A model generated the notes under the pieces. That model worked only from the letters and a program-made list of their open reading frames with translations. It was not told the origin of the DNA and did no database searches. 64,000 nucleotides of DNA. Origin: RHKX01 sp963839535. GTDB lineage: Bacteria > Actinomycetota > Thermoleophilia > Solirubrobacterales > 70-9. Within the stretch, counting starts at the first letter, position 1; every line of letters begins with the position of its first letter. Positions 55,861-64,000 of the stretch are shown one piece after another. Location: NCBI GenBank assembly GCA_963839535.1, contig CAWIVF010000007.1, positions 14,728 to 78,727 on the forward strand, written 5' to 3'. Made by a program: the position numbers and the translations under genes.

Positions 55861-56886
55861 ATGGACGGGCTTCAGCCGCAGCTGGGAGAAGTCGCCCCTG
55901 AAGGGGTCACGAGGACGCATCGGGAGCTCGTCGGGCTCGCCGACGGGGAGCGCATCGACTGCTGCTACGTCGTCCGCGACCGCTCGCGGCGGCCGACCAA
56001 GCGCGGCGGCGAGTGGCTCGCCCTGAAGCTCTCGGACCGCACCGGCAGCGTCAGCGCCAAGTGCTGGGACGAGATCGAGGCCCGCTTCGCAGCGGCGGTC
56101 CCGGGGACCATCGTGCGGATCGTCGGCCGCTACGAGCGCAGCGCCCAGTGGGGCGACTCGCTGATCGTCGAGCAGATCGTCACCGCCGGTGACGGCGACT
56201 ACGACCCGGCCGACCTCGTCGAGTCCTCACCGGTGCCGCTGGAGCGGATGGAGTCCGACCTCGCCTCGCTGCTCGAGACGATCCAGAGCCCCGACCTCCG
56301 CGCCCTGCTCGACCGCTTCTTCTCGCCGGGCTGCGAGCTCTGGCCGCGCTTCCGGGACGCGCCGGCGGCCAAGCACTACCACCAGGCCTACCGCCACGGC
56401 CTCCTGGAGCACACGCTCTCGGTGGCGCAGGGAGTCAGCGCCGCCGCCTCCTTCTTCCCGGGGATCGACCGCGACGTCGCGATCACCGGCGCCCTCCTGC
56501 ACGACATCGGCAAGCTCGAGGCCTACAACGACGACCCGCTTGCGATCGACCTGACCGACCTCGGCCGGCTGATCGGCGAGATCCCGCTCGGCTACTACCG
56601 GGTCCGCCGCGAGATCGAGTCGATGCCGGGCTTCGATCCCGACCTCGGCTGGGCCGTCCTGCACATCGTGCTCTCCCACCACGGCACGCTCGAGCACGGC
56701 TCCCCGGTGATGCCGGCCACGCGCGAGGCGACCCTCGTCCACATGATGGACAACCTCGGCGGGAAGCTCGGCAGCTTCGACCGGATCGAGCGCAGCCTCG
56801 CCGAGGGCCAGGCCTGGTCGGGCTTCGACCGGGCGATAGACGGCAGCGCTTACTTCCGCGATAGAGCCGCCGCCGAAGCCGCCTAG
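55861..56886 (+). CDS. YhaM-like 3'-5' exoribonuclease (OB-fold + HD)
   Basis: About 341 aa. An OB-fold (GGEWLALKLSDRTGSVSAKC) at the N-terminus and an HD domain with H-HGLLEHTLSV, LLHDIGKLEAY, and LSHHGTLEHGS. The order matches Bacillus YhaM/CbfA, which trims RNA and DNA 3' ends. Metal residues are complete. ATG 55861 is chosen; TTG 55849 is in frame but lacks a ribosome binding site. Intact. Confidence 0.88.
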   Translation: MDGLQPQLGEVAPEGVTRTHRELVGLADGERIDCCYVVRDRSRRPTKRGGEWLALKLSDRTGSVSAKCWDEIEARFAAAVPGTIVRIVGRYERSAQWGDSLIVEQIVTAGDGDYDPADLVESSPVPLERMESDLASLLETIQSPDLRALLDRFFSPGCELWPRFRDAPAAKHYHQAYRHGLLEHTLSVAQGVSAAASFFPGIDRDVAITGALLHDIGKLEAYNDDPLAIDLTDLGRLIGEIPLGYYRVRREIESMPGFDPDLGWAVLHIVLSHHGTLEHGSPVMPATREATLVHMMDNLGGKLGSFDRIERSLAEGQAWSGFDRAIDGSAYFRDRAAAEAA

Positions 56887-56899
56887 CTCGGCGCTCGGA

Positions 56900-57596
56900 C
56901 TAACGCGGGGCGGGGCGGGGATCGCGCACGATCACCTGCTCGCAGCCGACGGTGGCTGAGTCGGCCGCGTCGACGTACGCGCGGTCCTGACCGCCGCCTC
57001 CGCAGTCGATCGAGCCCTCCACCGTTCCGTAGTCCGCGAGGATCACGTCGCGCCCTCCACCGCCGTAGAGCGCATCCCCCTCCCCGCCGAGAATGTTGTC
57101 GCCCCCGGCGTGTCCGCGGGCGACGTCGTGCCCGGGTCCGCCGCCCTTGAGCAGATCGCCGCCGCGCGCGCCGTTGATCTCGTCTGCCCCCGGTCCGCCG
57201 CTGACGGCGATCGCCGCCGTCAGATTTCGCGCCGGGACGAAGAGATCGTCCCCGGTTCGCAAGGGGACCGTCGAGGACGGCGCGCTCCGGGCTCCGCTCG
57301 GGGTTGGCGCAGCGCGCGAGGTGCGGGTTCACGAGCCGGCAGCGCTCCGCGTCGGGGTCGCCGTCCGCAGCCTCAGGCGGCTGCGCGCGTCGCGGACCTC
57401 GAACTCCTCGCGCCCGTCGAGGTATTTGACCGTGACCCGGTTGTCGAGCGAGTCGCCGCGGATGAAGATGCCGCCGCGCGTCGGGAAGTCGGGATCCCGG
57501 TCCGGCGGGTAGATCTCCAGCGAGGTGTCGGCGGCGGACGATCCCGCCCCCGCGAGGACGGCGAGTGTCACCGCGGCTGCGAGCCGGCTCCCTCAA
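56900..57596 (-). CDS. Exported RTX-like calcium-binding repeat protein
   Basis: TTG 57596 overlaps the upstream stop (TTGA). After a shift near 57580 comes a signal peptide (LAAAVTLAVLAGAGSSAADT) and a domain with LEIYPPDRDPDFPTRGG. A second shift near 57300 leads to the C-terminal part, with several nonapeptide-like repeats (GGPGADEIN; GGDLLKGG; GGDNILGGEGDALYGGGGRD). These resemble haemolysin-type calcium sites. An extracellular protein; function unknown. Confidence 0.75.
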
Positions 57597-57924
57597 CCCT
57601 GGTACTTGTCGGCGCAGGCCTTCAGCTCGTTGACGTTCTGGCCTGCCTTCTGCACGCAGTTGAGGAGCTTCTGGGCCTGCTGCTTGTCGCCCTTGCCGCT
57701 CGTGTCGATGTCCTTGACGTCAGTATCCCGGCGTCGTCGAACGAGTCCTGGATCTCGGACTGGAGTCCCCCCGGCCCGAAGGCCCTGTCGATCTGACCGC
57801 CCACGCTGTCGAAGGCGTTGTCCGTCGTGTCGAGGATCGGCTTGATCGCGAAGAGGTAGACCGCCCCCAGGATCGCGACCGTCACGAGCAGGCGAATCAG
57901 GTTGTTGGCGAGCATCTCGGCCAT
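57593..57924 (-). CDS. Small single-helix membrane protein
   Basis: About 110 aa. MAEMLANNLIRLLVTVAILG and AVYLFAIKPILDTTDNAFDS form one membrane helix; a Gln/Lys-rich helical tail (KQQAQKLLNCVQKAGQNVNE) follows and ends at DKYQG. One base is missing near 57720. Shares a TTGA overlap with the RTX-like gene downstream. Function unknown. Confidence 0.72.
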
Positions 57925-58040
57925 CTGGATCGCGAATCTAACCGACCGGGCCCGATGCGGTCGTCACGGAAGGCGATCCGGAGAGCGCAAACTGCGTGAT
58001 TCCTGCCCTTTCGGGGGGCTGACCGGGGCTGCGCGGTAAC

Positions 58041-58046
58041 TATCCT
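58041..58046 (+). promoter_or_regulatory. -10-like box of pafBC
   Basis: TATCCT, 7 bases before the GTG at 58054; CTGACC 16 bases upstream could be a -35. Confidence 0.45.
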
Positions 58047-58053
58047 GCCCCTC

Positions 58054-60102
58054 GTGGCGAAGGACACCGAGAAGCTGATCAGACAGCTCTCTCTGATCTC
58101 CTTCCTGATGGCGAACCGCCGGCCGGTGTCGGCGCTCGAGATCAAGCAGGAGGTGGAGGGCTATTCCTCGATGAACGAGGATGCCTTCGCGCGCCGTTTC
58201 TACGCCGACCGGGCCGAGCTCGAGAGCCTCGGGATCGCGCTCAAGGTCGATCGGCCGAGCGAGGGCTTCCTCGAGTCCGAGCTCTACGCGCTGCCGCCCG
58301 AGAACTACTACCTGCCGGCGATCGAGTTCACCGACGGCGAGCTCGCTGCGCTGCGCATGGCGCTTGCCCAGCTCGACGGCCAATTCGCCTACGCCGAGCC
58401 CCTGCGCCTCGCGCTGCAGCAGGTCTCGTGGGGACGCAAGAGCCCGCTGCAGGACGACGAGAGCGCGCCGATCGAGATGGCGATGACCGCCTCGGCCGGG
58501 GGACGCGAGCTGTCGCAGCGCCTGGCGAAGATCGAGACCGCGATCTCGCGCCGCAAGACGATCCAGTTCAGCTACTACACGATGGAACGGGACGCGACCG
58601 CCGATCGCAAGGTGGACCCCTACCACCTGGTCTTCCGGTCGGGCCAGTTCTATTTGATCGGCTACGCCCACGAACGCGACGCCGTGCGCGTCTTCCGGCT
58701 CTCGCGGATCCAGGGCAAGGTCTCCTACGCGAGCAAGGCCGAGCACGACTTCAACCCGCCCGGGTCCTTCGACCGCCGCGACTACGCCTCTCGCGCCGAT
58801 TGGCAGATGGGCTCGAAGGCGGGGACGGCGCGGATCTTCCTGCGGGACCGGATCGACTGGCTCGTCGAGCGCGACTACGGCGACTACGGCGAGATCGAGC
58901 CGGCCCGCAACGGCGACGCGAAGGGCGCGAAGGGTTCCGTCTACGAGACCGAGTTCGCCTCCTCCCGGCAGCTCGTCGCCTGGCTGCTCGGCTGGCGCCA
59001 GCACGTCAAGGTCCTCGACCCGCCGGAGCTCGCCGCCGAGGCGGAGGAGCGGCGCGACCTCCTGCGCGAGCGCCACTCGAGCGAGTTCCGCACCGCCAAG
59101 CGGGTCGCCACCCCGGCCGTCGCCGAGGCCGAGCGGCGCAGCCGCAGCAACGGCAAGACCGAGACCGTGATCAGGCCGGAGCGCTTCGCCCGCCTCGTCA
59201 CCCTCGCCGGGATGATGATCGACGCCGCCCGCAACGATCGCCAGCTGCTGACCGCCGAGGTCTGCGAAGAGCTGGGCATCTCGGTCAAGGAGCTCGCCGG
59301 GGACATCGACGTGCTCAACGTCGTCAACTTCGGCGGCGGCACCTACGTGCTCTACGCCGAGCTCAACGGCGACGTGATCGAGGTCGACCCGGAGGCCTAC
59401 GGCGACAGCTTCGCCAAGCCCGCCCGGCTGCTGCCGCTGGAGGCGAAGGCGCTCGTCGCAGCGATCGACTTCTTCGGCGATCACCTGCCCCAGGCGGGCC
59501 TCGACACGGCGCGCGAGAAGATCATCGCGGCGCTCGGGCACGACCCCTCCGAGGAGGGGCTGCAGATCACGATCGAGCGCGACGAGCCCGAGATCGTCAG
59601 CGCGGTCAACCAGGCGATCGCCGACCACGCCGTGCTCAAGATCAACTACTACAAGGAGAACGAGGACCAGTTCACGTCACGCGAGATCGAGCCCTACCGG
59701 CTCGCCCGCGGTCCCGGCGGCTGGTACGTCGGCTGCCGCGACCGCAAGCGCGACGCGGTCCGCCACTTCCGCCTCGACCGCACCAAGGAGGCCGAGCCGA
59801 CCGGGGAGACGTTCGAGCCGAGCGAGGACGTCGAGGTCCAGCTCGGCGCGCAGCACTGGCTCAGCGAGGGCGAGGTCTCCGACGCACGCGTCGCGCGGGT
59901 CTGGGTCTCGCCGGAGCGGGCCCGCTGGGTGCGCGAGGAACGGACCGTGGTCGAGGAGCTCGCCGACGGCGCCCTCGTGATCGAGATGCCCTTCGCCGGC
60001 ACCTCCTGGCTGGTGCGCGAGGTGCTCAAGGGGGCCGGCGACATGGTCGTGCTCGAGCCGAGCGACGCGCGCGAAGCCGTCCTCGAAGCCGTCTCCGGCT
60101 GA
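58054..60102 (+). CDS. pafBC: PafB-PafC fusion, WYL-domain DNA-damage regulator
   Basis: 682 aa, intact, with two homologous halves. Each half has a winged HTH (LIRQLSLISFLMANRRPVSA; RFARLVTLAGMMIDAARNDR), a WYL domain (QFSYYTMERDATADRKVDPY; LKINYYKENEDQFTSREIEP) and a C-terminal extension. In mycobacteria PafB and PafC are separate and activate the LexA-independent DNA damage response; natural fusions occur in other actinobacteria. No pup-proteasome genes are in view. Start GTG 58054. Confidence 0.92.
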   Translation: MAKDTEKLIRQLSLISFLMANRRPVSALEIKQEVEGYSSMNEDAFARRFYADRAELESLGIALKVDRPSEGFLESELYALPPENYYLPAIEFTDGELAALRMALAQLDGQFAYAEPLRLALQQVSWGRKSPLQDDESAPIEMAMTASAGGRELSQRLAKIETAISRRKTIQFSYYTMERDATADRKVDPYHLVFRSGQFYLIGYAHERDAVRVFRLSRIQGKVSYASKAEHDFNPPGSFDRRDYASRADWQMGSKAGTARIFLRDRIDWLVERDYGDYGEIEPARNGDAKGAKGSVYETEFASSRQLVAWLLGWRQHVKVLDPPELAAEAEERRDLLRERHSSEFRTAKRVATPAVAEAERRSRSNGKTETVIRPERFARLVTLAGMMIDAARNDRQLLTAEVCEELGISVKELAGDIDVLNVVNFGGGTYVLYAELNGDVIEVDPEAYGDSFAKPARLLPLEAKALVAAIDFFGDHLPQAGLDTAREKIIAALGHDPSEEGLQITIERDEPEIVSAVNQAIADHAVLKINYYKENEDQFTSREIEPYRLARGPGGWYVGCRDRKRDAVRHFRLDRTKEAEPTGETFEPSEDVEVQLGAQHWLSEGEVSDARVARVWVSPERARWVREERTVVEELADGALVIEMPFAGTSWLVREVLKGAGDMVVLEPSDAREAVLEAVSG

Positions 60103-60107
60103 CGCCG

Positions 60108-60935
60108 GTGGAGGCGCCGGTAGCCGAGGCGCCGGGCCGCCCGGAGGTCCTGCGGGTCCTCGCCCCCAACCCCGGCCCGATGACGCTGGCCGGGACGAAC
60201 ACCTACGTCGTCGGCAGCGAGCCGGCCTGGGTCGTCGATCCCGGCCCGGCCGATCGCGCTCACATCGACCGCGTCCGCGAGCATGCCGAGGGGCGCGGGG
60301 GGATCGGAGGGGTCGTGCTGACCCACTCCCACCTCGACCACAACGCGGGGGTCGAGATGCTGGGAGCGGGGCTGTCGTTCGGCAATGCCGAGGGGTTCGA
60401 CGACCTCGCCGCGATGATCGGCGCCGAGGACATCGAGACGCCGGCCGCCGTCGCGTCGGCCGAGGGGGAGCAGGTGGGGCCGTTCACGGCCTACTCGACG
60501 CCGGGCCACGCGACCGATCACGCCGTGTTCCGCTTCGGCGATGTCGTCTTCTGCGGAGACCTCGTCCTCGGCGAGGGCTCGACGATCGTCCCTCCGGCCG
60601 CCGGCGGCGGGGACCTCGTTGACTACATGCGGTCGCTCGACGTGCTCGGAGCCCTCGACGCCTCAATCCTCTGCCCCGGACACGGCCCCTGGATCAGCGA
60701 CCCGGCGGCGAAGATCATCGAGTACCGGGCTCACCGGCTGGAGCGCGAACGGTCCCTGCTTGCCGCCCTCGACGCGGGCAGCCGATCGGTCGAGGAGCTG
60801 CTCGACGCCGCCTGGGGCGACGTCCCCGAGCAGATGCGCCCCGCCGCCGCGCTGGCGATGAGGGCGCATCTGGAGAAGCTCGACGGCGAGGGGCGGCTGC
60901 CCCCCGGGGTCAGCGCCGCTTCTTCTTCATCTTGA
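60108..60935 (+). CDS. Metallo-beta-lactamase fold hydrolase (LACTB2-like)
   Basis: 275 aa. PNPGPMTLAGTNTYVVG at the N-terminus, the metal motif THSHLDHNAG, TPGHATDHAVF, VVFCGDLVLGEG and LCPGHGPWI. The C-terminal winged helix-like part (EQMRPAAALAMRAHLEKLDG) is as in LACTB2, an endoribonuclease. Substrate not determined. The GTG at 60108 lies 5 bases after pafBC. The end overlaps the convergent gene by 26 bases. Confidence 0.88.
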   Translation: MEAPVAEAPGRPEVLRVLAPNPGPMTLAGTNTYVVGSEPAWVVDPGPADRAHIDRVREHAEGRGGIGGVVLTHSHLDHNAGVEMLGAGLSFGNAEGFDDLAAMIGAEDIETPAAVASAEGEQVGPFTAYSTPGHATDHAVFRFGDVVFCGDLVLGEGSTIVPPAAGGGDLVDYMRSLDVLGALDASILCPGHGPWISDPAAKIIEYRAHRLERERSLLAALDAGSRSVEELLDAAWGDVPEQMRPAAALAMRAHLEKLDGEGRLPPGVSAASSSS

Positions 60936-62681
60936 ACTTGACCGCCTCGGCCGTCGGGTCGGTGTTGCCGGCCGCGTCGGTCGCGCGGGCGAACACCGTG
61001 TGGCGGCCGTAGTTCAGCCTGCGGCTCTTGAACTTCGAGTTGCAGGGGCGGAACTTGCCGCGGTCCAGCCGGCACTCGAACGTGGATCCGGCTTCGCTCG
61101 AGATGAACATGAACCGCGCCTTCCTGCCGAACTGCTTCCGCTTGCCCTTGATCGAGGTGTCGGGCGCCGTCTTGTCCACCGAGTCGTCCGTCGGGGGGTC
61201 CACCGGCTCCTCGTCCACGGGCGGCTCCTCACCCACGGGCGGCTCCTCACCCACAGGGGCGGGTCGGGGCACTCGAACTCCGCCGCCATGACTTCGTCGT
61301 AGCCCATGTCCCGCTCGGCGTCGATCGGGCAGGTGCCGTCGCCCTCGACCGCGCGCGGCTCACCGTCGATGTCGACGACTCCGGCGGGCGGGGCCGCCGG
61401 GTTGCCCGCATCGATCAGCGGCGAGTCGGCCTGCAGGTGGTAGTCGAACGTCATCGGGTCGACGAACTTGGGGTCCGCCGTCGTCTGGAACTCGGCGCAC
61501 CCGTTGCCTCCGGCGGTGATCGCCGGGCCCCGGGTGTAGGTGATGTCGCAGTCGACCTGGCCGCCCGAGGCGCTGATCTCGACGTCGAGGATCGACGAGT
61601 CGATGGCGACGGTCGCGGTGTTGATCTCGATCGGCTGGATGCCCACGACCGTGTCGTTGGTCATCGTGAACCGGTCGACGCCGCCGACGTAGAGGGCGCG
61701 ATCGCTGTTACCGGCCACGAGGTCGCCCTCGGAGCTGACCGTGCCCTCCGCGGAGAGGACCGAGAGGCCGATTCCCGTCATGCCGAGGATCCGGTTGTGG
61801 GAGAGCTCGACGCTCGAGCCTGAGGCGACGCCGTCGACCTCGATGCCGGTGCTCTCGTCGCCCGCGGCGATCGTGGGCGAGGTGATCAGGTTGTCGCGCA
61901 CGGTCACGGTCCCGACGTCCTCGAGCAGGATGCCCTTGCCGTTGAGGCCGGACCTCTGGTTGGTGCCGAGGATCTCGTTCCCCTCGATCGTGGCGTCGGA
62001 GTTCAGGAGTGCCTTCACCCCGTGCTCGAAGCCGGCACCGGCCTGGCCGATCCGGTTGTCGATGACCTGCGCATCCGTCGCGCTGCCCTGGACGACGATC
62101 CCATGGTTCTCGTCGCCGTTGTCGGCGAGCACCGTGTTGTCCTCGACGGTCGGAGCCCCGTCGCGGGCGTCGATCGCGGTCGAGTTGGACCCCAGGGCGG
62201 TGACCGTGTTGTCGATCAGCTTCGCGTTGTTCGCGACGAGGACCACCGTGGCGATCGTCGGGCTGCTGATCTGGAAGCCCGTCGCCGTCGCGTTCGCCTG
62301 GATGAACAGAGCCGGTCCGGAGGCCGGTGCGATCGCGAACGGGCCGCCGTCGGTCCCGACGAAGTCGTCGGCCGCCAGGACGTTGGCCTGAGCGATCGTG
62401 ACGCTCTCGGCGTAGGTCCCCTGATCGACGTGGATCGTGCCGAAGGTGCCCGTCGACTGCGAGCTGTTGCTGGCCTGCATGATCGTGGCGCAGGGGGTGG
62501 CCTGCACCGTGCAGTCGTTGCCCCCGACGTTGCTGCCGGTCTCGGCGTCGACCCAACGGTCGGTGGCCGAGGCGAGGGCCGGTGCCGCGAAGGCACCGAG
62601 CGTGGCGAGCAAGGTGGCGCCGGCGAGCTTCGCGCGCCGACCCCGGGGGGCTGAAGAATCTGAATGACTGGACCTGAACAT
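60910..62681 (-). CDS. Exported parallel beta-helix surface protein
   Basis: About 590 aa. Signal peptide (KLAGATLLATLGAFAAPALASA), then a beta-helix with rungs such as DNTVTALGSNSTAIDARDGA and DNTVLADNGDENHGIVVQG, a choice-of-anchor-like link (YHLQADSPLIDAGNPAAPP), a Pro/Glu linker of repeated VGEEPP units, and a C-terminal domain (FMFISSEAGSTFECRLDRGK; HTVFARATDAAGNTDPTAEA) common on Solirubrobacterales exported proteins. One base shift near 61255 precedes the linker. Probably cell-surface. Confidence 0.85.
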
Positions 62682-63131
62682 CTCGGTGACCTCCGTAAGG
62701 CGTATTGACGAGCCTCACGATCCCCGAGCCGGGACCCCCTGCCATCGAGGGGACCCCCAAACCCCTACCCCAAGGTTTCGTCAATGCCCTACCTGGATCA
62801 CCCGAGGACAGATGACGACCCTCCCGATTGAGGCCTGCAGACGACCAGCGACCCTTTGATCTTGCGAGTACTCGGGAGTACTCGCGCCAGGCCGAACGAT
62901 CCGCTTTGGACGAAAAAGTGGGTCTGTCGCTTCGGCCTGGAAAGCAGGTCTGACCGTGCCTGAGCTACGGGAGGCCCTGCGGAAGCGTGTCGCCTAAGCG
63001 CCTGCCGGGATGTCTCAGGCATGCCGTTCGGAGGTCGCCGTAGACCTGCCGCGGGCTGCCAATGCGGCGGCGGTCAAGCTCGATCGAGCTGAGGCCGTCA
63101 CCCGGTCCAGTATCACCCCTCGAACGGTGTG
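62682..63131. other. 450-base intergenic region with palindrome
   Basis: No convincing gene. GCGAGTACTC-GG-GAGTACTCGC at 62864-62885 is a perfect 10-bp inverted repeat. The remaining sequence is less GC-rich in places (GACGAAAAAGTGGG) and shows no clear promoter. Two short open frames here lack ribosome binding sites and protein-like composition. Confidence 0.6.
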
Positions 63132-63398
63132 TCACCCGAAGCCCTGGGCGACGCGGAACACGACAAACAGCAATCCAGCAAGCCCAAGAGCCTGGCGGAA
63201 GCGGTTGACACCATCGGCGGCCTCCTCGTAGGCCCAGACCGTCAAGCTGACGTAGAGGACGGACCGAGCGACGTCGTCGGCAGTCGTTCCATCCTCGAGG
63301 AACATGGTTGCGAGTCCCGCGGCAAGGACGACCAGAAGCGGCGCGTTCGGGAACTGGGCGACGACGTAGCCCTTGATCTTGAGATCCCGATGCGGCAC
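63132..63398 (-). CDS. Small two-helix membrane protein
   Basis: About 88 aa. VPHRDLKIKGYVVAQFPNAP leads into LLVVLAAGLATMFL and ends with LGLAGLLFVVFRVAQGFG, two membrane helices separated by an acidic and aromatic loop (YVSLTVWAYEEAADGVNRFR). GTG 63398 is the likely start. Resembles small membrane proteins seen beside other genes in actinobacteria; function unknown. Confidence 0.7.
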   Translation of the reverse strand: MPHRDLKIKGYVVAQFPNAPLLVVLAAGLATMFLEDGTTADDVARSVLYVSLTVWAYEEAADGVNRFRQALGLAGLLFVVFRVAQGFG

Positions 63399-63530
63399 AT
63401 GACGATCGTATTCAGGGAGCGACAGCCTCCATGCAAAACGCATCTGGGCCTGGGTGGGCCAGTCCTTGCCAAGGTCTCGCGGGGGCGTCAACGGGCCTTG
63501 GGCTGAACGTGCGAAGCTGATCGCCGCCTC

Positions 63531-64000
63531 ATGGGTTCCCGCCGTGACCAGATCCAGCTGACCCCCGAGGAGCAGCTCGAGCTGCTCGACGAGGAGCGCG
63601 TGGTCATAGCGACCACGAATGGCCCGCGGGGCTGGCCGCACTCGATGCCGCTCTGGTTCACGGTTCGCGGGGGCGACATCTGGGTCTGGACCTTCGCCAA
63701 ATCGCAGAAGGTGAAGAACCTCGAGCGCGATCCGCGCTGCACGCTGCTGGTCGAGGCCGGCGATCTCTACGGGGAGCTGCGCGGGGTGCAGATCGAGGCG
63801 GAGGCGGAGCTGATCCGCGATCCGGAGGTCATCTTCGAGTTCGCCAAGGAGCTGACCGTGCGCTACAGCGACGGGATCGAGGAGATCGAGGGGGACGCCG
63901 CGGCGGGGCTGCTCGCTCAGGCGCAGAAGCGGATCGCCATCCACTTCCACCCGGTTCGCACCGCGAGCTGGGATCACCGCAAGCTCGGCGGCATCTACTG
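63531..64000 (+). CDS. PNPOx-like flavin/F420-binding protein (cut by window end)
   Basis: 156 codons are visible, to HFHPVRTASWDHRKLGGIY. QLTPEEQLELLDEERVVIAT, PHSMPLWFTVRGGDIWVWTF, SQKVKNLERDPRCTLLVEAG and LYGELRGVQIEAEAEL are the split-barrel pattern of the pyridoxamine 5'-phosphate oxidase/F420-dependent family. Cofactor is not decided by these motifs. The protein probably ends within a few bases of the window edge. Confidence 0.85.
   Translation, partial: MGSRRDQIQLTPEEQLELLDEERVVIATTNGPRGWPHSMPLWFTVRGGDIWVWTFAKSQKVKNLERDPRCTLLVEAGDLYGELRGVQIEAEAELIRDPEVIFEFAKELTVRYSDGIEEIEGDAAAGLLAQAQKRIAIHFHPVRTASWDHRKLGGIY

Noticed and set aside
53650..56886. A single 1,078-codon protein joining amidase, DUF3105 and YhaM-like parts
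   Set aside because: The parts are unrelated families; the DUF3105 part is read in another frame, and each part has its own start.
1380..61260. Programmed ribosomal frameshifting as the cause of the many broken genes
   Set aside because: Shifts occur in unrelated genes, in both directions, without a common slippery site, and the tandem duplicate shows the intact version each time.

Overview
The window is high-GC bacterial DNA that looks like an actinobacterium, most probably of the class Thermoleophilia (Solirubrobacterales-like). Evidence for this is inferential: a QcrC in which cytochrome b subunit IV is fused to cytochrome c, a fused two-WYL PafBC, a bifunctional-type Dcd, several exported proteins with NSVKSK-type repeats or a C-terminal SSEAGSTFECRLD-type domain, many GTG/TTG starts, and start codons lying 6-9 bases after a TANNNT box (leaderless-type transcripts). 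There is no rRNA, CRISPR array or insertion sequence.

Layout. 1-1.7 kb: end of an exported protein and an ECF sigma factor fused to a zinc-finger anti-sigma domain. 1.8-5.3 kb: tetrapyrrole genes hemB, fused ahbAB and hemL. 5.3-8.0 kb: three Tat-type ferritin-like proteins with a tatA. 8.2-13.2 kb: quinol-cytochrome c reductase (qcrA, qcrB, qcrC), menG and a polyprenyl diphosphate synthase. 13.4-20.4 kb: dcd, a copper cluster (beta-helix protein, two cupredoxins, a two-domain multicopper oxidase), tatA, tatC, a TPR protein and tRNA-Lys. 20.7-28.3 kb: nucleotide-sugar dehydrogenase, RibD-like reductase, RpiB, HAD, sucCD, aminotransferase. 28.3-32 kb: a two-copy dyad repeat around a small ORF, a DtxR regulator and cydAB. 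32-34.5 kb: exported proteins, a HAD hydrolase and a cupin. 34.4-40.5 kb: a compact minus-strand signalling operon (two membrane sensors, class III cyclase, GAF-PP2C-HATPase, two STAS proteins, one unknown). 40.5-44.6 kb: a repetitive surface protein divergent from a BTAD/AAA/TPR regulator. 44.6-52.2 kb: a 3.78-kb tandem duplication of folP, an MrfA-type helicase and a SHOCT protein. 52.2-64 kb: TfoX-like, tRNA-Phe, SRPBCC/ArsR pair, amidase, DUF3105 lipoprotein, YhaM-like nuclease, PafBC, metallo-beta-lactamase, a beta-helix surface protein and a PNPOx-like protein cut by the window end.

How they fit. Menaquinone synthesis (menG, prenyl synthase) sits directly behind the bc complex that uses menaquinone, and the bd oxidase cydAB is a second quinol outlet. 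The Tat genes sit beside likely Tat clients: the ferritin-like proteins, the Rieske protein and the multicopper oxidase. The 34.4-40.5 kb operon has every part of a partner-switching pathway plus a cyclase and two kinase-less membrane sensors, and is the best candidate here for a little-described system.

Caution. About thirty genes are broken by single-base insertions or deletions. In the tandem duplication each break in one copy is intact in the other, so most are probably sequence errors or very recent mutations, not real pseudogenes or programmed frameshifts. Coordinates of such genes are given for the whole gene across the break.
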